Assembly: GCA_945876435.1 (NCBI GenBank) | Contig: CAMCOD010000003.1 | Location: forward strand, 45,881 to 109,880 | Source of the DNA: an uncultured Clostridia bacterium | GTDB lineage: Bacteria > Bacillota > Clostridia > Oscillospirales > Ruminococcaceae | Direction: 5' to 3' | DNA length: 64,000 nucleotides | Part shown: one piece after another, positions 45,072 through 55,491 of the stretch | Layout of the letters: every line of letters starts with the position of its first letter | Numbering within the stretch: the first letter of the stretch is position 1 | Position numbers and translations under genes: made by a program | Notes under the pieces: model-generated | Databases searched by the model: none | Told to the model about the DNA's origin: nothing | The model's input: the letters and a program-made list of their open reading frames with translations, nothing else

Positions 45072-46281
45072 GGTCACACACCTCCGGAACATTCTGCTCA
45101 ATCATGGATTTTGCGGCCACACAAGCATTTCTGCCCACATGAACGCCGGCGCCGATTACAGCAACTCCCCATTCGCCCTCGCTTTCAGTTGGGCGGCAGC
45201 CTACTTTTGCATTTTCATCGATCACCGTATTCTCCGCCACGATGGCATATTCGATCACAGCGCCTTTTTTCACTACACTGCCTGGCATAATGATGCTGTC
45301 ATGGACTTTTGCCCCCTCCTCAACAGTAACGCCGGGGAACAGAATGGAGAAATCGATCTCGCCATGTACTTCACAGCCCTCACTGATCATGGAGTTTTTC
45401 ACGATTGCTGTGTCAGCAACATACTGCGGCGGCATAACCGGGTTGCGGGAGTAAATTTTCCAGGAATCATCGTACAGATCCAGAGGGATGTTTGGATTCA
45501 GCAGGTCCATGTTGGCCTCCCAGAGACTGTCGATGGTACCAACATCCTTCCAGTAACCCTCAAATGGCCAAGCGTACAGACGCTGCTCGTCCTGCAGCAT
45601 ATTCGGGATGATGTTTTTGCCGAAGTCGTTTTCCGATTCCGGATTTGCCTCATCTTCCACCAGGTATTTTCTCAGCTTGCTCCAGGTAAAGATGTAGATA
45701 CCCATGGAAGCCAGATTGCTCTTTGGTTCCTTTGGCTTCTCCTGGAATTCATAAACTCTGCCATCCTCATTGGTGGCCATAATACCGAAGCGGGAGGCTT
45801 CCTCTTTTGGAACCTCCAGCACAGCAATGGTGCAGTCGGCGTTTTTTTCCTTGTGATAAGCCAGCATCTTGGAGTAATCCATCTTATAGATATGGTCGCC
45901 GGAGAGGATTACCACATATTCCGGCTGATAGCGGTCAATAAAGTTGATATTCTGGTAAATGGCGTTCGCCGTTCCGGTATACCAGTCCGAATTGGAGCTT
46001 TTTTGATATGGAGGAAGCACATAAACGCCGCCATGTACGCGGTCCAAATCCCATGGCTGTCCGTTGCCGATGTATTCATTGAGCAGCAGAGGCTGGTACT
46101 GGGTCAGGACACCAACGGTATCAATGCCGGAATTGACACAGTTGGAAAGCGGGAAATCAATGATGCGGTACTTTCCGCCATAGGGTACGGCTGGTTTGGC
46201 AAGATTACGGGTCAGCGCGTAAAGACGGCTTCCCTGACCGCCTGCCAACAGCATTGCGATCCATTCCTTCTTGGAAATCAT
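45064..46281 (-). CDS. glgC: glucose-1-phosphate adenylyltransferase GlgC
   Basis: [62 protein letters not shown]; 8-nt overlap with glgD. Confidence 0.96.
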   Translation of the reverse strand: MISKKEWIAMLLAGGQGSRLYALTRNLAKPAVPYGGKYRIIDFPLSNCVNSGIDTVGVLTQYQPLLLNEYIGNGQPWDLDRVHGGVYVLPPYQKSSNSDWYTGTANAIYQNINFIDRYQPEYVVILSGDHIYKMDYSKMLAYHKEKNADCTIAVLEVPKEEASRFGIMATNEDGRVYEFQEKPKEPKSNLASMGIYIFTWSKLRKYLVEDEANPESENDFGKNIIPNMLQDEQRLYAWPFEGYWKDVGTIDSLWEANMDLLNPNIPLDLYDDSWKIYSRNPVMPPQYVADTAIVKNSMISEGCEVHGEIDFSILFPGVTVEEGAKVHDSIIMPGSVVKKGAVIEYAIVAENTVIDENAKVGCRPTESEGEWGVAVIGAGVHVGRNACVAAKSMIEQNVPEVCDHE

Positions 46282-46353
46282 ACAAATCCTTCCTCTCAAT
46301 ATCTCATTTTTTTCACAGGGGTATGTTCTGTATGTATCTATTGTCCAGAGTTC

Positions 46354-48255
46354 TTACTCTGTGATCACAGCGTCAATGGCGGAACCCTTCTCATACGCCT
46401 TTTTCTCTTCCCGCCGCGGTGGTGCAAGGAAAAGGACACTCATAGCTGGAATATCCAGCCGGATGGAATAAGGTTTGCCATGCATCGGGGTATATTCTGC
46501 CGAAATTTTCTCCGGATGGGGCAGCCCACTGCCGCCATAGCGGACCTCGTCGGAATTCATCACGATCTCATAATCCTGGAACTGAGGGATGCCGATTCGA
46601 TAGTTGTCCCGCTGTACCGGGGCGAAGTTGCAGATAGCGATGATGTCTCTGCCATCTTCATCTGTGCGGCGGAAAGCCGCAACGCATTGGCTCTGATCGT
46701 CATGAACCAGCCACTGGAACCCGTCCCAGGAGTTGTCGATCTCCCACAGAGGTGGATTGTCCCGGTAAAAATAATTCAAGTCCCTGACATATTGTTTCAG
46801 TTTTCGGTGGCTGTCGTAGTCCAGCAGATGCCAATCCAAAGGCTGGCTGTCATTCCACTCAACAAACTGGCCAAACTCATTGCCCATAAACTGCAGCTTT
46901 TTGCCCGGATGGGCCATCATATAACCCAGTAAAGTGCGAACACCGGCAAATTTCTGGTTATGCTCACCGGGCATTTTACTGAGCAGAGAACCTTTTCCAT
47001 TGCTTACCTCATCATGGGATAGCGGCAGCACAAAGTTCTCCGAAAAGGCATACATCAGGCTGAAGGTGATCTTGTCATGGTTATAAGAGCGGTAGGTTGG
47101 ATCCAAAGACATGTAATGAAGAATATCGTGGCTCCACCCGCTGTTCCACTTAAAGCTGAAGCCCAAGCCGCCGGCATAAGGGGGTTTTGTGACCATGGGC
47201 CACGCGCTGGACTCCTCCGCGATCATCAGCACATCCGGATGATCACTGAGAACCGCGGTATTCATCCGTTTGAGGAAGTCCACTGCCTCCCGGGTTTCCC
47301 GGGTGTGCAGCCTCTGTTCCTGCCCGCTGCCCAGATAAAGCATAGCAGACACGGAATCAACCCGCAGTCCGTCAATATGGTATTTTTCCAGCCAGTACAT
47401 GGCGTTGGAAATGAGGAAGCAGCTTACTTCCGGCCTGCTGAGGTCGAAAAAGCAGCTTTCCCACGGGGTATTCTCATATTCATAGCAGGCACTGCCGTCA
47501 AAGAGAGCCATGCCCTGCTCGTCCTTTGGAAAATGACCCGGCACCCAGTCCACAATAATGCCTATGCCCTGCTCATGGCATTTATTCACCAGGTACATAA
47601 AGTCCTTCGGTGTGCCGTAGCGGGAATCCGGAGCATAGTAGCCCGTTACTTCATAGCCCCAGCTTCCCTGTTTATGTTCCATAACCGGCAGAAGCTGCAA
47701 GTGCGTATAGCCCATATCGGCCACATAGGGCACCAGTTCATCCGCAAGCTTGCGGAAATTGAGAACAGAACCATCCTCGTTTCGTTTCCAGGAGCCGGCG
47801 TGGACCTCATAGATATTGATGGCCTCGCCAAGGTGCTTATGAAGCTTACGCTGTTCCATCCACTCCCCATCCTTCCAGTTGAAACGGGAAAGATCGTAAT
47901 AAGCGGATTTTCCTTCTGCTCTGTAATAAGCATAAGGATCGGACTTAAGAAACAGCATCCCATCTGTTCCTTCCACGCTGTATTGGTAAGGCTCCCCCTG
48001 CTTGATTCCGGGGAGGAACGCCTCCCACAGCCCCTCTTCATTGATCCTGTCCATCGGATTTTGCGCTCTGTTCCAAAGGTTAAAGTCACCTACCACAGAA
48101 ACGCTTTTTGCATGAGGCGCCCATACACGGAAAACCACTCCGGAGACACCTTTGCGCTTGCTGCTTCTGCTTCCCAACAGCTCATAAGCGTGAAAATTAC
48201 TGCCCTGATGGAAGCAGGAAATCGGCATTTCATTCCGTTTTGCGAAAGCGTTCAT
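46354..48255 (-). CDS. glgB: 1,4-alpha-glucan branching enzyme
   Basis: MNAFAKRNEM...FRVWAPHAKSVSVVGDFNLWNR, WGYEVTGYYAPDSRYGTP, GLRVDSVSAML; RBS AGGAGG. Confidence 0.96.
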   Translation of the reverse strand: MNAFAKRNEMPISCFHQGSNFHAYELLGSRSSKRKGVSGVVFRVWAPHAKSVSVVGDFNLWNRAQNPMDRINEEGLWEAFLPGIKQGEPYQYSVEGTDGMLFLKSDPYAYYRAEGKSAYYDLSRFNWKDGEWMEQRKLHKHLGEAINIYEVHAGSWKRNEDGSVLNFRKLADELVPYVADMGYTHLQLLPVMEHKQGSWGYEVTGYYAPDSRYGTPKDFMYLVNKCHEQGIGIIVDWVPGHFPKDEQGMALFDGSACYEYENTPWESCFFDLSRPEVSCFLISNAMYWLEKYHIDGLRVDSVSAMLYLGSGQEQRLHTRETREAVDFLKRMNTAVLSDHPDVLMIAEESSAWPMVTKPPYAGGLGFSFKWNSGWSHDILHYMSLDPTYRSYNHDKITFSLMYAFSENFVLPLSHDEVSNGKGSLLSKMPGEHNQKFAGVRTLLGYMMAHPGKKLQFMGNEFGQFVEWNDSQPLDWHLLDYDSHRKLKQYVRDLNYFYRDNPPLWEIDNSWDGFQWLVHDDQSQCVAAFRRTDEDGRDIIAICNFAPVQRDNYRIGIPQFQDYEIVMNSDEVRYGGSGLPHPEKISAEYTPMHGKPYSIRLDIPAMSVLFLAPPRREEKKAYEKGSAIDAVITE

Positions 48256-48577
48256 TGATATCGACCTCCTATAATTCTTATGATAGCACTTTCCATCTGC
48301 TTTTTCAAGCAATTCGTAGTATATTGTCATAAATACCCGCACATTTTTTTCAACTGTTTTGTATATTTTTGATATAGATGGGCACAAAGCAACAGAATTT
48401 CGTAAAGTTTTTGTCAATCAATCCACAGAATATCATTTTACCTCATCTTTTCGGTCATATTTTGCCGAAAAAGAATGATAAGAAAATTATATGGAAAAAC
48501 AGGCTTCCGAATCCTTGCTCCCCTTTTTCCAACGTGTTATAGTAGACAGGTATCAAAACGGAAGGAGCACATCTCTT

Positions 48578-49780
48578 ATGAAGATTTTAAGCCTGAGCGC
48601 CCAAAAGCCGGACAGCACCGGCAGCGGAGTTTATCTGTCGGAGCTGGTGAAGGGCTTTGACAAGGCCGGTCACCGGCAGGCAGTCATCTGCGGCGTTACT
48701 GCTGAAGACGAGATCCACTTACCGGACGCTATAACTTGCTATCCGGTTTTTTACCAATCGGAAGAACTGCCTTTCCCCATCTGCGGGATGTCCGATGAAA
48801 TGCCCTATAAGAGCACTCGTTACTGCGATTTGACACCCGTCATGACCGAACAGCTTTTCACCGCGTTCCGCCGCAGAATCCAAGAGGCTGTTGCCCAGTT
48901 CCATCCGGATGTGATCCTTTGCCATCACCTGTATTTTCTCTGCGCATTGGCGCGAGAAATCTGCCCTGATCTGCCGGTTTACGGACAGTGCCACGGTTCT
49001 GACTTGCGTCAATACCGGAAAAACCCCTGGCAGCGGGATTTCATCCGCAGCCAGATCCAGCAGCTGAACGGAATTTTTGCTCTTCATGAGGAGCAGAAAA
49101 AGCAAATCTGTCAGACCTTTGCTGTCCCTGAGTCTTTGGTTGTCGTCAGCGGCAGCGGATACAACAGCGATATCTTTTCCATTGACCAGACCATCCGTTC
49201 AAAGCGTTCTCCTGACCGGCTGCGCCTGATATTTGCTGGGAAGCTTTCCGAAAAAAAGGGGATCATGAGCCTGATTCGCTCCCTCAGCCTGCTGAAACAG
49301 CCGGAAAATGTGGAGTTGGCTCTTGCAGGGGGTTATGGCAACGCGGAAGAATACAAGCAAATTCAACTTTTAGCAGCAGCCGCTCCCAGCAAAGTCACTT
49401 TCTTGGGCAAATTAAGCCAGCAGCAGTTGGCAAAAGAGCTAAACGCCAGTGATGTCTTTATCCTTCCTTCTTTCTTCGAGGGGCTGCCTTTGGTTCTTAT
49501 GGAGGCTATGGCCTGCGGTCTGCGTGTGATATGCAGCGATCTGCCTGGTATTAAACCCTGGCTTGATCAAGCAATTCCCCAAAACGGCGCTATTTTCGTT
49601 GAACCGCCCCAGATGCGGAACGAAGACGAGCCTTTAGCCGCTTCCTTGCCCGCTTTCGAACAGCGTCTGGCTTCTGCGATCCAATCCGCCTGGAAAAGTC
49701 CCCTTCCTTGTCCGGAACAGGTGCAAGCCCTCTCCTGGGACAGCCTGTGCAGACGACTGTGTGAAACCTGGAAACAATAA
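48578..49780 (+). CDS. glycosyltransferase family 4 protein
   Basis: MKILSLSAQKPDSTGSGVYLSELVKGFDKAGHRQAVI...FAGKLSEKKGIMSLIRSL...LPSFFEGLPLVLMEAMACGLRVICSDLPGI. Confidence 0.92.
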   Translation: MKILSLSAQKPDSTGSGVYLSELVKGFDKAGHRQAVICGVTAEDEIHLPDAITCYPVFYQSEELPFPICGMSDEMPYKSTRYCDLTPVMTEQLFTAFRRRIQEAVAQFHPDVILCHHLYFLCALAREICPDLPVYGQCHGSDLRQYRKNPWQRDFIRSQIQQLNGIFALHEEQKKQICQTFAVPESLVVVSGSGYNSDIFSIDQTIRSKRSPDRLRLIFAGKLSEKKGIMSLIRSLSLLKQPENVELALAGGYGNAEEYKQIQLLAAAAPSKVTFLGKLSQQQLAKELNASDVFILPSFFEGLPLVLMEAMACGLRVICSDLPGIKPWLDQAIPQNGAIFVEPPQMRNEDEPLAASLPAFEQRLASAIQSAWKSPLPCPEQVQALSWDSLCRRLCETWKQ

Positions 49781-49829
49781 AACAGGAATCCCAATAGGGG
49801 ATATTTTAAAGACACAGACTGAAAAAGAA

Positions 49830-49867
49830 TTAGGCAGACCGTGCAAATGCACGGTCTGCCTTTTCTG
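49830..49867 (+). terminator. intrinsic terminator
   Basis: AGGCAGACCGTGC-AAAT-GCACGGTCTGCCTTTT. Confidence 0.85.
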
Positions 49868-49973
49868 TTGTTTCCCGATAAAGAGAATCCATTATAAAGA
49901 GAATAAAGCCGCCTGATCAGCCAAGTGCAGGAAGCAGAATGAAACCGATTCGAGCGACAAAGGGATCAAGAAC

Positions 49974-51251
49974 TTACTGCTGCAGTGTGACCAGAACCGT
50001 CAGAACGTTTGTTTCGGGGCTGTCAGCCCGGATTTTTCCCTTGTGGGCGTCAACAATGCTTTGGGCAATGGACATTCCCAGCCCGTAGCCACTAATCGAG
50101 GAATTACGGGACTGATCCACGCGGTAAAACCGGTCAAACAGGAGGTTGAGCTTGTCCTTTTCCACGGGTTGAGCCGTAGTATTGGAAACAGTCAGCTTCA
50201 GGAAACGGCTCTCCTTTTCCAATTTTACTGAGATCGTTTCTCCCTCCGGAGAATACTTGACAGCATTGTCCAACAGAATGGAAACCAGCTGCCGGATGGC
50301 TTTTTCATCACCAGTATAGGACAACAGCGGCTGAATATCCATGCGCAATTCTTTGCCTTGCGCTTTGGCGGGACCCTGAAAGGACTGTACGACCTCTTCC
50401 GTCACATCAGAGAACGGAAATTCAATGCGCTGGAGCTGTGGCCGCTCCTCATCCAGTCGGGACAGATAGATCAAATCGTTGGTAAGACCGGTCAGACGCT
50501 TGATCTGGCGTTTGATGTCTGAAAGCCACTCACTCTCGCCACACTCCAGTTCCAGCAGATCCGCATCCGCTCCGATAATGGTGAGAGGCGTTTTAATCTC
50601 GTGGCCAGCGTCGGTAATAAACCGCCTCTGCTTCTCATAGCCTTCCGCCACAGGCGTTACGATCCGGTTGGAAAGGAGAATCAGCAGCACCAACACAGCC
50701 AGAAGTCCCAGCAGGGAGATGGAGATGCTGGCCAACAGCACCGTTCGGAAGCCGGAAAGACTTCTCCTGCAGTCCAAAAAAATCATGCGGATGCCGTCAG
50801 CTTCTCTACTCCGGGTAAAACGGTAGTCCTCCATAAAACCACTGTTCTTTCCGGAATTCCATACTTCCTGGGCATATTCCACCGCAGTGGCTTGATCCAC
50901 CGCGGCAATTTTGTCGATGTCGGTGCTGATTACCCGCCCTGTCTCATCCAGCAAAACAGAGAAAAAGCGGGATTCGTACGGCGTCTCATCCGAGAAACCA
51001 TGTTTCCGAAAAGCGCTATCATCCATAGCGCTGTTTTCCATGGGTTCCTTCCGGACATTTCCACCCTCTTCCAGCAGCTTTCTTTGGGGAAACATTCCCT
51101 GATTGGATGCCAAAAACGACAAAATAGCGTCAGCATCGGATACGGTCTTTTGATAGCTCATGGCGTTGATACTGCCTAAGATCACCAACAGAACCAAGGA
51201 CAGAGACAGCATGGACGCGGCAATAAATTTGATGCGCAGCTTTTTGATCAT
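49974..51251 (-). CDS. sensor histidine kinase
   Basis: RRFITDAGHEIKTPLTIIGADADLL (H-box), LLDNAVKYSPEG (N-box), RFYRVDQSRNSSISGYGLGMSIAQSIVDAHKG. Confidence 0.95.
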   Translation of the reverse strand: MIKKLRIKFIAASMLSLSLVLLVILGSINAMSYQKTVSDADAILSFLASNQGMFPQRKLLEEGGNVRKEPMENSAMDDSAFRKHGFSDETPYESRFFSVLLDETGRVISTDIDKIAAVDQATAVEYAQEVWNSGKNSGFMEDYRFTRSREADGIRMIFLDCRRSLSGFRTVLLASISISLLGLLAVLVLLILLSNRIVTPVAEGYEKQRRFITDAGHEIKTPLTIIGADADLLELECGESEWLSDIKRQIKRLTGLTNDLIYLSRLDEERPQLQRIEFPFSDVTEEVVQSFQGPAKAQGKELRMDIQPLLSYTGDEKAIRQLVSILLDNAVKYSPEGETISVKLEKESRFLKLTVSNTTAQPVEKDKLNLLFDRFYRVDQSRNSSISGYGLGMSIAQSIVDAHKGKIRADSPETNVLTVLVTLQQ

Positions 51252-51922
51252 TTTGCTTCCTCCAGAGAATAGCCCGTGTTGCGGGTGGCCTTGATCTGAA
51301 TATCCGCATGCAAAGCGCTTAATTTTTTTCGCAAATAGGAAATATATACCCACACCACATTCACTTCCACATCGCTGTCATAGCCCCAGATCTTCTCCAA
51401 AAACCGCTCAGTTGGGATTACCTGTCCGGGATTGCGCATCAGCAGCTCGATCATCTGATATTCCTTATTGGCCAAGCGGAAACTGCCGCCGGGTGCGGAA
51501 AGCTCAAACGTGGTCTGATCCAATACAACATTACCAAAGGAAAGACGGCTGCTGGCCTGGGCAGTCTGGCTTCTGGTCATGGCCCGGATGCGTGCCAGTA
51601 ACTCTGCTGTGGCAAAGGGTTTGGTCAGATAGTCGTTAGCCCCGGTATCCAGCCCCAACACCTTATCCTCCACTTCGGATTTGGCGGTAAGCAACAGAAC
51701 CGGGATATGATTTCCCGCTTCCCACAGCTTTCGCAGCACCGTCAGTCCATCCATTTTTGGCATCATAATATCCAAGATCACCGCGTCATAGTTTTCAGCT
51801 GCAATGTATTCCAGCGCCTCCGCACCATCATAAACCGCGTCGGCAGAATAATTGTTTTTCTCCAGCAGGGCAATCACCGCACGGGAAAGCGACCGCTCAT
51901 CCTCCGCAAGTAAAATTCTCAT
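51248..51922 (-). CDS. OmpR-family response regulator
   Basis: MRILLAEDERSLSRAV...DAVILDIMMPKMDGLTVLRKL...LTAKSEVEDKVLGLDTGANDYLTKPF...winged helix; ATGA overlap with the kinase. Confidence 0.96.
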   Translation of the reverse strand: MRILLAEDERSLSRAVIALLEKNNYSADAVYDGAEALEYIAAENYDAVILDIMMPKMDGLTVLRKLWEAGNHIPVLLLTAKSEVEDKVLGLDTGANDYLTKPFATAELLARIRAMTRSQTAQASSRLSFGNVVLDQTTFELSAPGGSFRLANKEYQMIELLMRNPGQVIPTERFLEKIWGYDSDVEVNVVWVYISYLRKKLSALHADIQIKATRNTGYSLEEAK

Positions 51923-52123
51923 TACCGCACCTCCATCCATTCTCGTTCCATATCTCATTATACTTCAGTATACGGGAAATACCTTAATTATCATTAAAAA
52001 GAATAACACAGTCCGGATTTGATGTCAGCAGCTTCCCGCAAAAAACTTCGCGCACTTTTAAGTCCAGTTATGTTTTGAACTTTACACTGGCTTTACAATC
52101 TGAAACGAAGGGAGTATATCACC

Positions 52124-52840
52124 ATGGGAAATCAAATGGTGTTCAAGCGATATGAGATCAAATACCTGATGGATCGCCGCCAAAGGGATGCGGTGTTAAA
52201 GGCAATGGAACCTTATATGTCCATTGACAAATATGGGCACAGTTCCATCCGGAACATCTATTACGACACACCAAATTTCCAATTGATCCGGGAAAGTTTG
52301 GAAAAACCGGTCTATAAAGAAAAACTCCGCGTCCGAAGTTATGGACGTGCCGCGACGGGAAACCCGGTTTTTGTGGAATTGAAAAAGAAATATCAGGATG
52401 TGGTCTACAAACGACGCATTTCTCTGCCGCAGGCCCAGGCGGAAGCCTGTTTGGATCGAAGAATGCACCTGCCGGACAGTCAGATCGGACGGGAGATTTC
52501 CTATGCCTTGGAATTTTACCGGGAATTGGAGCCGGCTGTGTTTCTGTCCTATGAACGGGAAGCGTTTTATGAACGTGACGGCGGAGATTTCCGGGTAACC
52601 TTCGATGAGAACATCCGCTACCGCCAGGTTGAGCTGACGCTGGATTCGGATCCCTGGGGGAAAGCCATCCTGCAGCCGGATCAGGTGCTGATGGAACTGA
52701 AAACATCCGGCGGACTTCCGCTATGGATGGTCCACATACTTTCCCAACTGAATATTTTCAAAACCTCATTTTCCAAATATGGAACCGCATATCAGGATAT
52801 TTTTCTGACAGAACAAAAAGGAGTGCGTAAATATGCTTAA
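52124..52840 (+). CDS. VTC-domain polyphosphate polymerase-like protein
   Basis: VFKRYEIKYLMDRRQRDAVLKAM...IRNIYYDTPNFQLIRESLEKPVYKEKLRVRSYG...VFVELKKKYQDVVYKRRI...LMELKTSGGLPLWM. Confidence 0.92.
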   Translation: MGNQMVFKRYEIKYLMDRRQRDAVLKAMEPYMSIDKYGHSSIRNIYYDTPNFQLIRESLEKPVYKEKLRVRSYGRAATGNPVFVELKKKYQDVVYKRRISLPQAQAEACLDRRMHLPDSQIGREISYALEFYRELEPAVFLSYEREAFYERDGGDFRVTFDENIRYRQVELTLDSDPWGKAILQPDQVLMELKTSGGLPLWMVHILSQLNIFKTSFSKYGTAYQDIFLTEQKGVRKYA

Positions 52841-53519
52841 TTCATTTTTCCAAGGTGTATTTGACACCGAATTAACCACTGTTATTGCCCCTGCTGACTT
52901 TTTGCTGTGCGTGGGAGCTTCCCTTCTCATCGGTTTACTGTTGTGTGCCATGACAATGTGGCGCGCAAAAAGCAGCGGGAGCTTCGTTATCACCTTGGCT
53001 CTTCTGCCTGCTGTTGTCTGCGTAGTCATTATGATGGTCAACGGCAATGTCGGCACCGGCGTAGCGGTGGCCGGAGCCTTCAGCTTGATACGCTTTCGTT
53101 CAGCTCCCGGTTCCGCCCGGGAAATCGGCGCTATTTTTATCGCCATGGGAACGGGACTCATCGCCGGTATGGGGTATTTGGGCTATGCAGCACTGTTTGC
53201 CCTAATCTTAGGCGGCGCCACCATGCTTTATACCGCTGTTCATCTTGGGGAAGGTGCGCGAAATAAGACACTGCGCATCACCATCCCGGAAAATCTGGAC
53301 TATACCGGCGTTTTTGACCCGGTATTGCAGAAATATACCACGGACTATACCCTGAAACATGTAAAGACCAGCAATATGGGCAGCCTGTTCAAGTTGACCT
53401 ACGATTTAACCCTGCGGGATCCCGGGAAAGAAAAAGCGCTTATCGACGAGCTGCGCCTCCGGAATGGAAATCTGGAAATCTCTATATCATATCAGGAAAA
53501 CACCGCAGCGGGTCTTTAA
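52833..53519 (+). CDS. DUF4956 membrane protein
   Basis: 228 aa, several TM segments, VAVAGAFSLIRFRSAPGSAREIGAIFIAMGTGLIAGMGYLGYA; overlaps the VTC stop by 8 nt. Confidence 0.9.
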   Translation: MLNSFFQGVFDTELTTVIAPADFLLCVGASLLIGLLLCAMTMWRAKSSGSFVITLALLPAVVCVVIMMVNGNVGTGVAVAGAFSLIRFRSAPGSAREIGAIFIAMGTGLIAGMGYLGYAALFALILGGATMLYTAVHLGEGARNKTLRITIPENLDYTGVFDPVLQKYTTDYTLKHVKTSNMGSLFKLTYDLTLRDPGKEKALIDELRLRNGNLEISISYQENTAAGL

Positions 53520-53535
53520 AAGGAGGAAAGCGAAC

Positions 53536-55191
53536 ACGAAAAAAACAATAACACAGATTATTTTGCCGGCTGTTCTCAGCACAGCCATGCTGCTGTCAGG
53601 CTGCAGCAACGGTGAAACCATTTCTTCCCCCAGCGTTACAGATACTTCGGAAAAAACGGTAAGCACCGCTGATGTGGCCACCGTCCAAAACAGCAGCACC
53701 AATGATTGGTTCAGCAACCGGGATATGGAACAGGGTTATGATGAGGCTGCCGCTGTGACGGTCCAGCTCAACGGAGACACCGCTGCCTGCTCCTCGGACG
53801 CTGTAGCGATTGATGGTGGCAGGATCACCCTGTTGGATGAAGGCGTCTATCTTTTTTCCGGTACCTTTGCCGATGGGCAGATCGTCGTTGACGCTGACAG
53901 CGCAGATAAAGTACAGATCGTTCTGGACGGAGCAGACATCACCAGTGTTTCTTCCGCCGCCATATACTGTCTGGAAGCGGATAAAGTGTTCCTTACACTG
54001 GCAGAAAACGCGGAAAATACTCTGTCTAACGGCGGAACCTTCACAGCCATTGATGACAACAACATTGACGCGGTAATTTTCTCCAAGACTGACCTGACCC
54101 TCAACGGAACCGGCAGTCTGACAGTGAACAGCCCGGCAGGGCATGGCATTGTCTCCAAAGACGAACTGACTGTCACCGGCGGCACTTACACCGTCACTGC
54201 CGCCAAACATGGTTTCACAGGAAAAGACAGCGTGGCGGTAGCTGCCGGCAGCTTCACAATTACCTCCGGTAAGGATGGAATTCACGCTGAAAACGCGGAC
54301 GACGCCTCCAAAGGCTTCCTTTATATTGCGGATGGCAGCTTTGAGATCGATTCCGATGGTGACGCCATCAGCGCCAGCGGTACCCTTCAAATCGATGGCG
54401 GAAGCTATGTGCTGACCACCGGAGGCGGCAGTGCCAGCGCGACAATGCGTGCCGGAGACACGATGCAGCGGTCCGGCTTCAAAGATTTCTCAGCCGACAA
54501 AGCGCCCTCTGGCGCGGCAAGCACCACAGCGGACACAGAAAGCTGCAAAGGCATCAAGGCAGATGGCGCACTGACGGTCAACAACGGTACGTTTCTGTTG
54601 GATACCTGCGATGACGGCGTTCACGGAGGCGCAGATGTGACCATCACCGGTGGCGAATGGACCATTCGCACCGGCGATGACGGTATCCACGCTGACGCCG
54701 CTGTGGGAATCCAAGCAGGAACATTCTCCATTCCTTACTGTTACGAAGGCGTGGAAGGCCAGTCTGTCACCATTGACGGTGGTACGCTGGACATCATTGC
54801 CTGTGATGACGGCATTAACGCCGCTGGCGGGGCAGACAGTTCCGGCATGGATTTCGGCTTTGGAAAACAGAATCAGTTCGACGCTGATGGAAATTGCTTC
54901 ATTATTATCAATGGCGGTACAATCACTGTTGTGTCCGACGGCGACAGCATCGACGCCAACGGAAGTTTGACGGTCAACGGCGGTACGTTGGATCTTACCT
55001 GCAATGGAAACGGAAACACAGCCATTGATACCAACGGAACCTATACCAACAATGGCGGTAATGTCACCACAAATGACGGTTCCGAATCTGGCAATGGCGG
55101 CATGGGTGGTGCCAAATCCCGTGGAAACGGAAAAGAAAACGGTGGCGGAATGCGCTCTGCCCCGCAAACTCCAGCTCCGAATGCAGCTTGA
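53536..55191 (+). CDS. carbohydrate-binding beta-helix lipoprotein (Cthe_2159/DUF4353-like), apparent ACG start
   Basis: (M)KKTITQIILPAVLSTAMLLSGCSNGE lipobox; repeats TITGGEWTIRTGDDGIHADAAVGIQAGTF..., DDGI(H/N)A. AGGAGG RBS 9 nt before the ACG. Confidence 0.8.
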   Translation, partial: TKKTITQIILPAVLSTAMLLSGCSNGETISSPSVTDTSEKTVSTADVATVQNSSTNDWFSNRDMEQGYDEAAAVTVQLNGDTAACSSDAVAIDGGRITLLDEGVYLFSGTFADGQIVVDADSADKVQIVLDGADITSVSSAAIYCLEADKVFLTLAENAENTLSNGGTFTAIDDNNIDAVIFSKTDLTLNGTGSLTVNSPAGHGIVSKDELTVTGGTYTVTAAKHGFTGKDSVAVAAGSFTITSGKDGIHAENADDASKGFLYIADGSFEIDSDGDAISASGTLQIDGGSYVLTTGGGSASATMRAGDTMQRSGFKDFSADKAPSGAASTTADTESCKGIKADGALTVNNGTFLLDTCDDGVHGGADVTITGGEWTIRTGDDGIHADAAVGIQAGTFSIPYCYEGVEGQSVTIDGGTLDIIACDDGINAAGGADSSGMDFGFGKQNQFDADGNCFIIINGGTITVVSDGDSIDANGSLTVNGGTLDLTCNGNGNTAIDTNGTYTNNGGNVTTNDGSESGNGGMGGAKSRGNGKENGGGMRSAPQTPAPNAA

Positions 55192-55265
55192 TTGTTGATG
55201 AATACAGGAAGGCAGTCCATTACGGCAATCCTTCCTCTAAACTTCCTTTCCGTTCTCTTTTTATA

Positions 55266-55305
55266 GAAACAGGGCAGTCTGGGTATTCAGACTGCCCTGT
55301 TTCTT
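55266..55305 (+). terminator. intrinsic terminator
   Basis: GAAACAGGGCAGTCTG-ggtatt-CAGACTGCCCTGTTTCTTTT. Confidence 0.85.
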
Positions 55306-55418
55306 TTGCTCTGTTTCTCTCATTGCTGCCAACGCTCCAAGCCGCCCTGCGGCTTGGACGCTCTTTTCCCCTCTCCTCTTGGCTTCATAATACCGGAGCG
55401 CCACCAAATTGCAGGAAA

Positions 55419-55463
55419 AAAGCCATCTGCCCTGAACAGCGTCAGAGCAGATGGCTTTTTCAT
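55419..55463 (-). terminator. terminator of the pot operon
   Basis: AAAAAGCCATCTGC...GCAGATGGCTTTTT. Confidence 0.75.
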
Positions 55464-55491
55464 ACAAGCGAAACCAAATTTATGATTTGTT

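Noticed and set aside
44995-46932. 645 aa plus-strand ORF
   Set aside because: Antisense across glgC and glgB; spans two confident opposite-strand genes.
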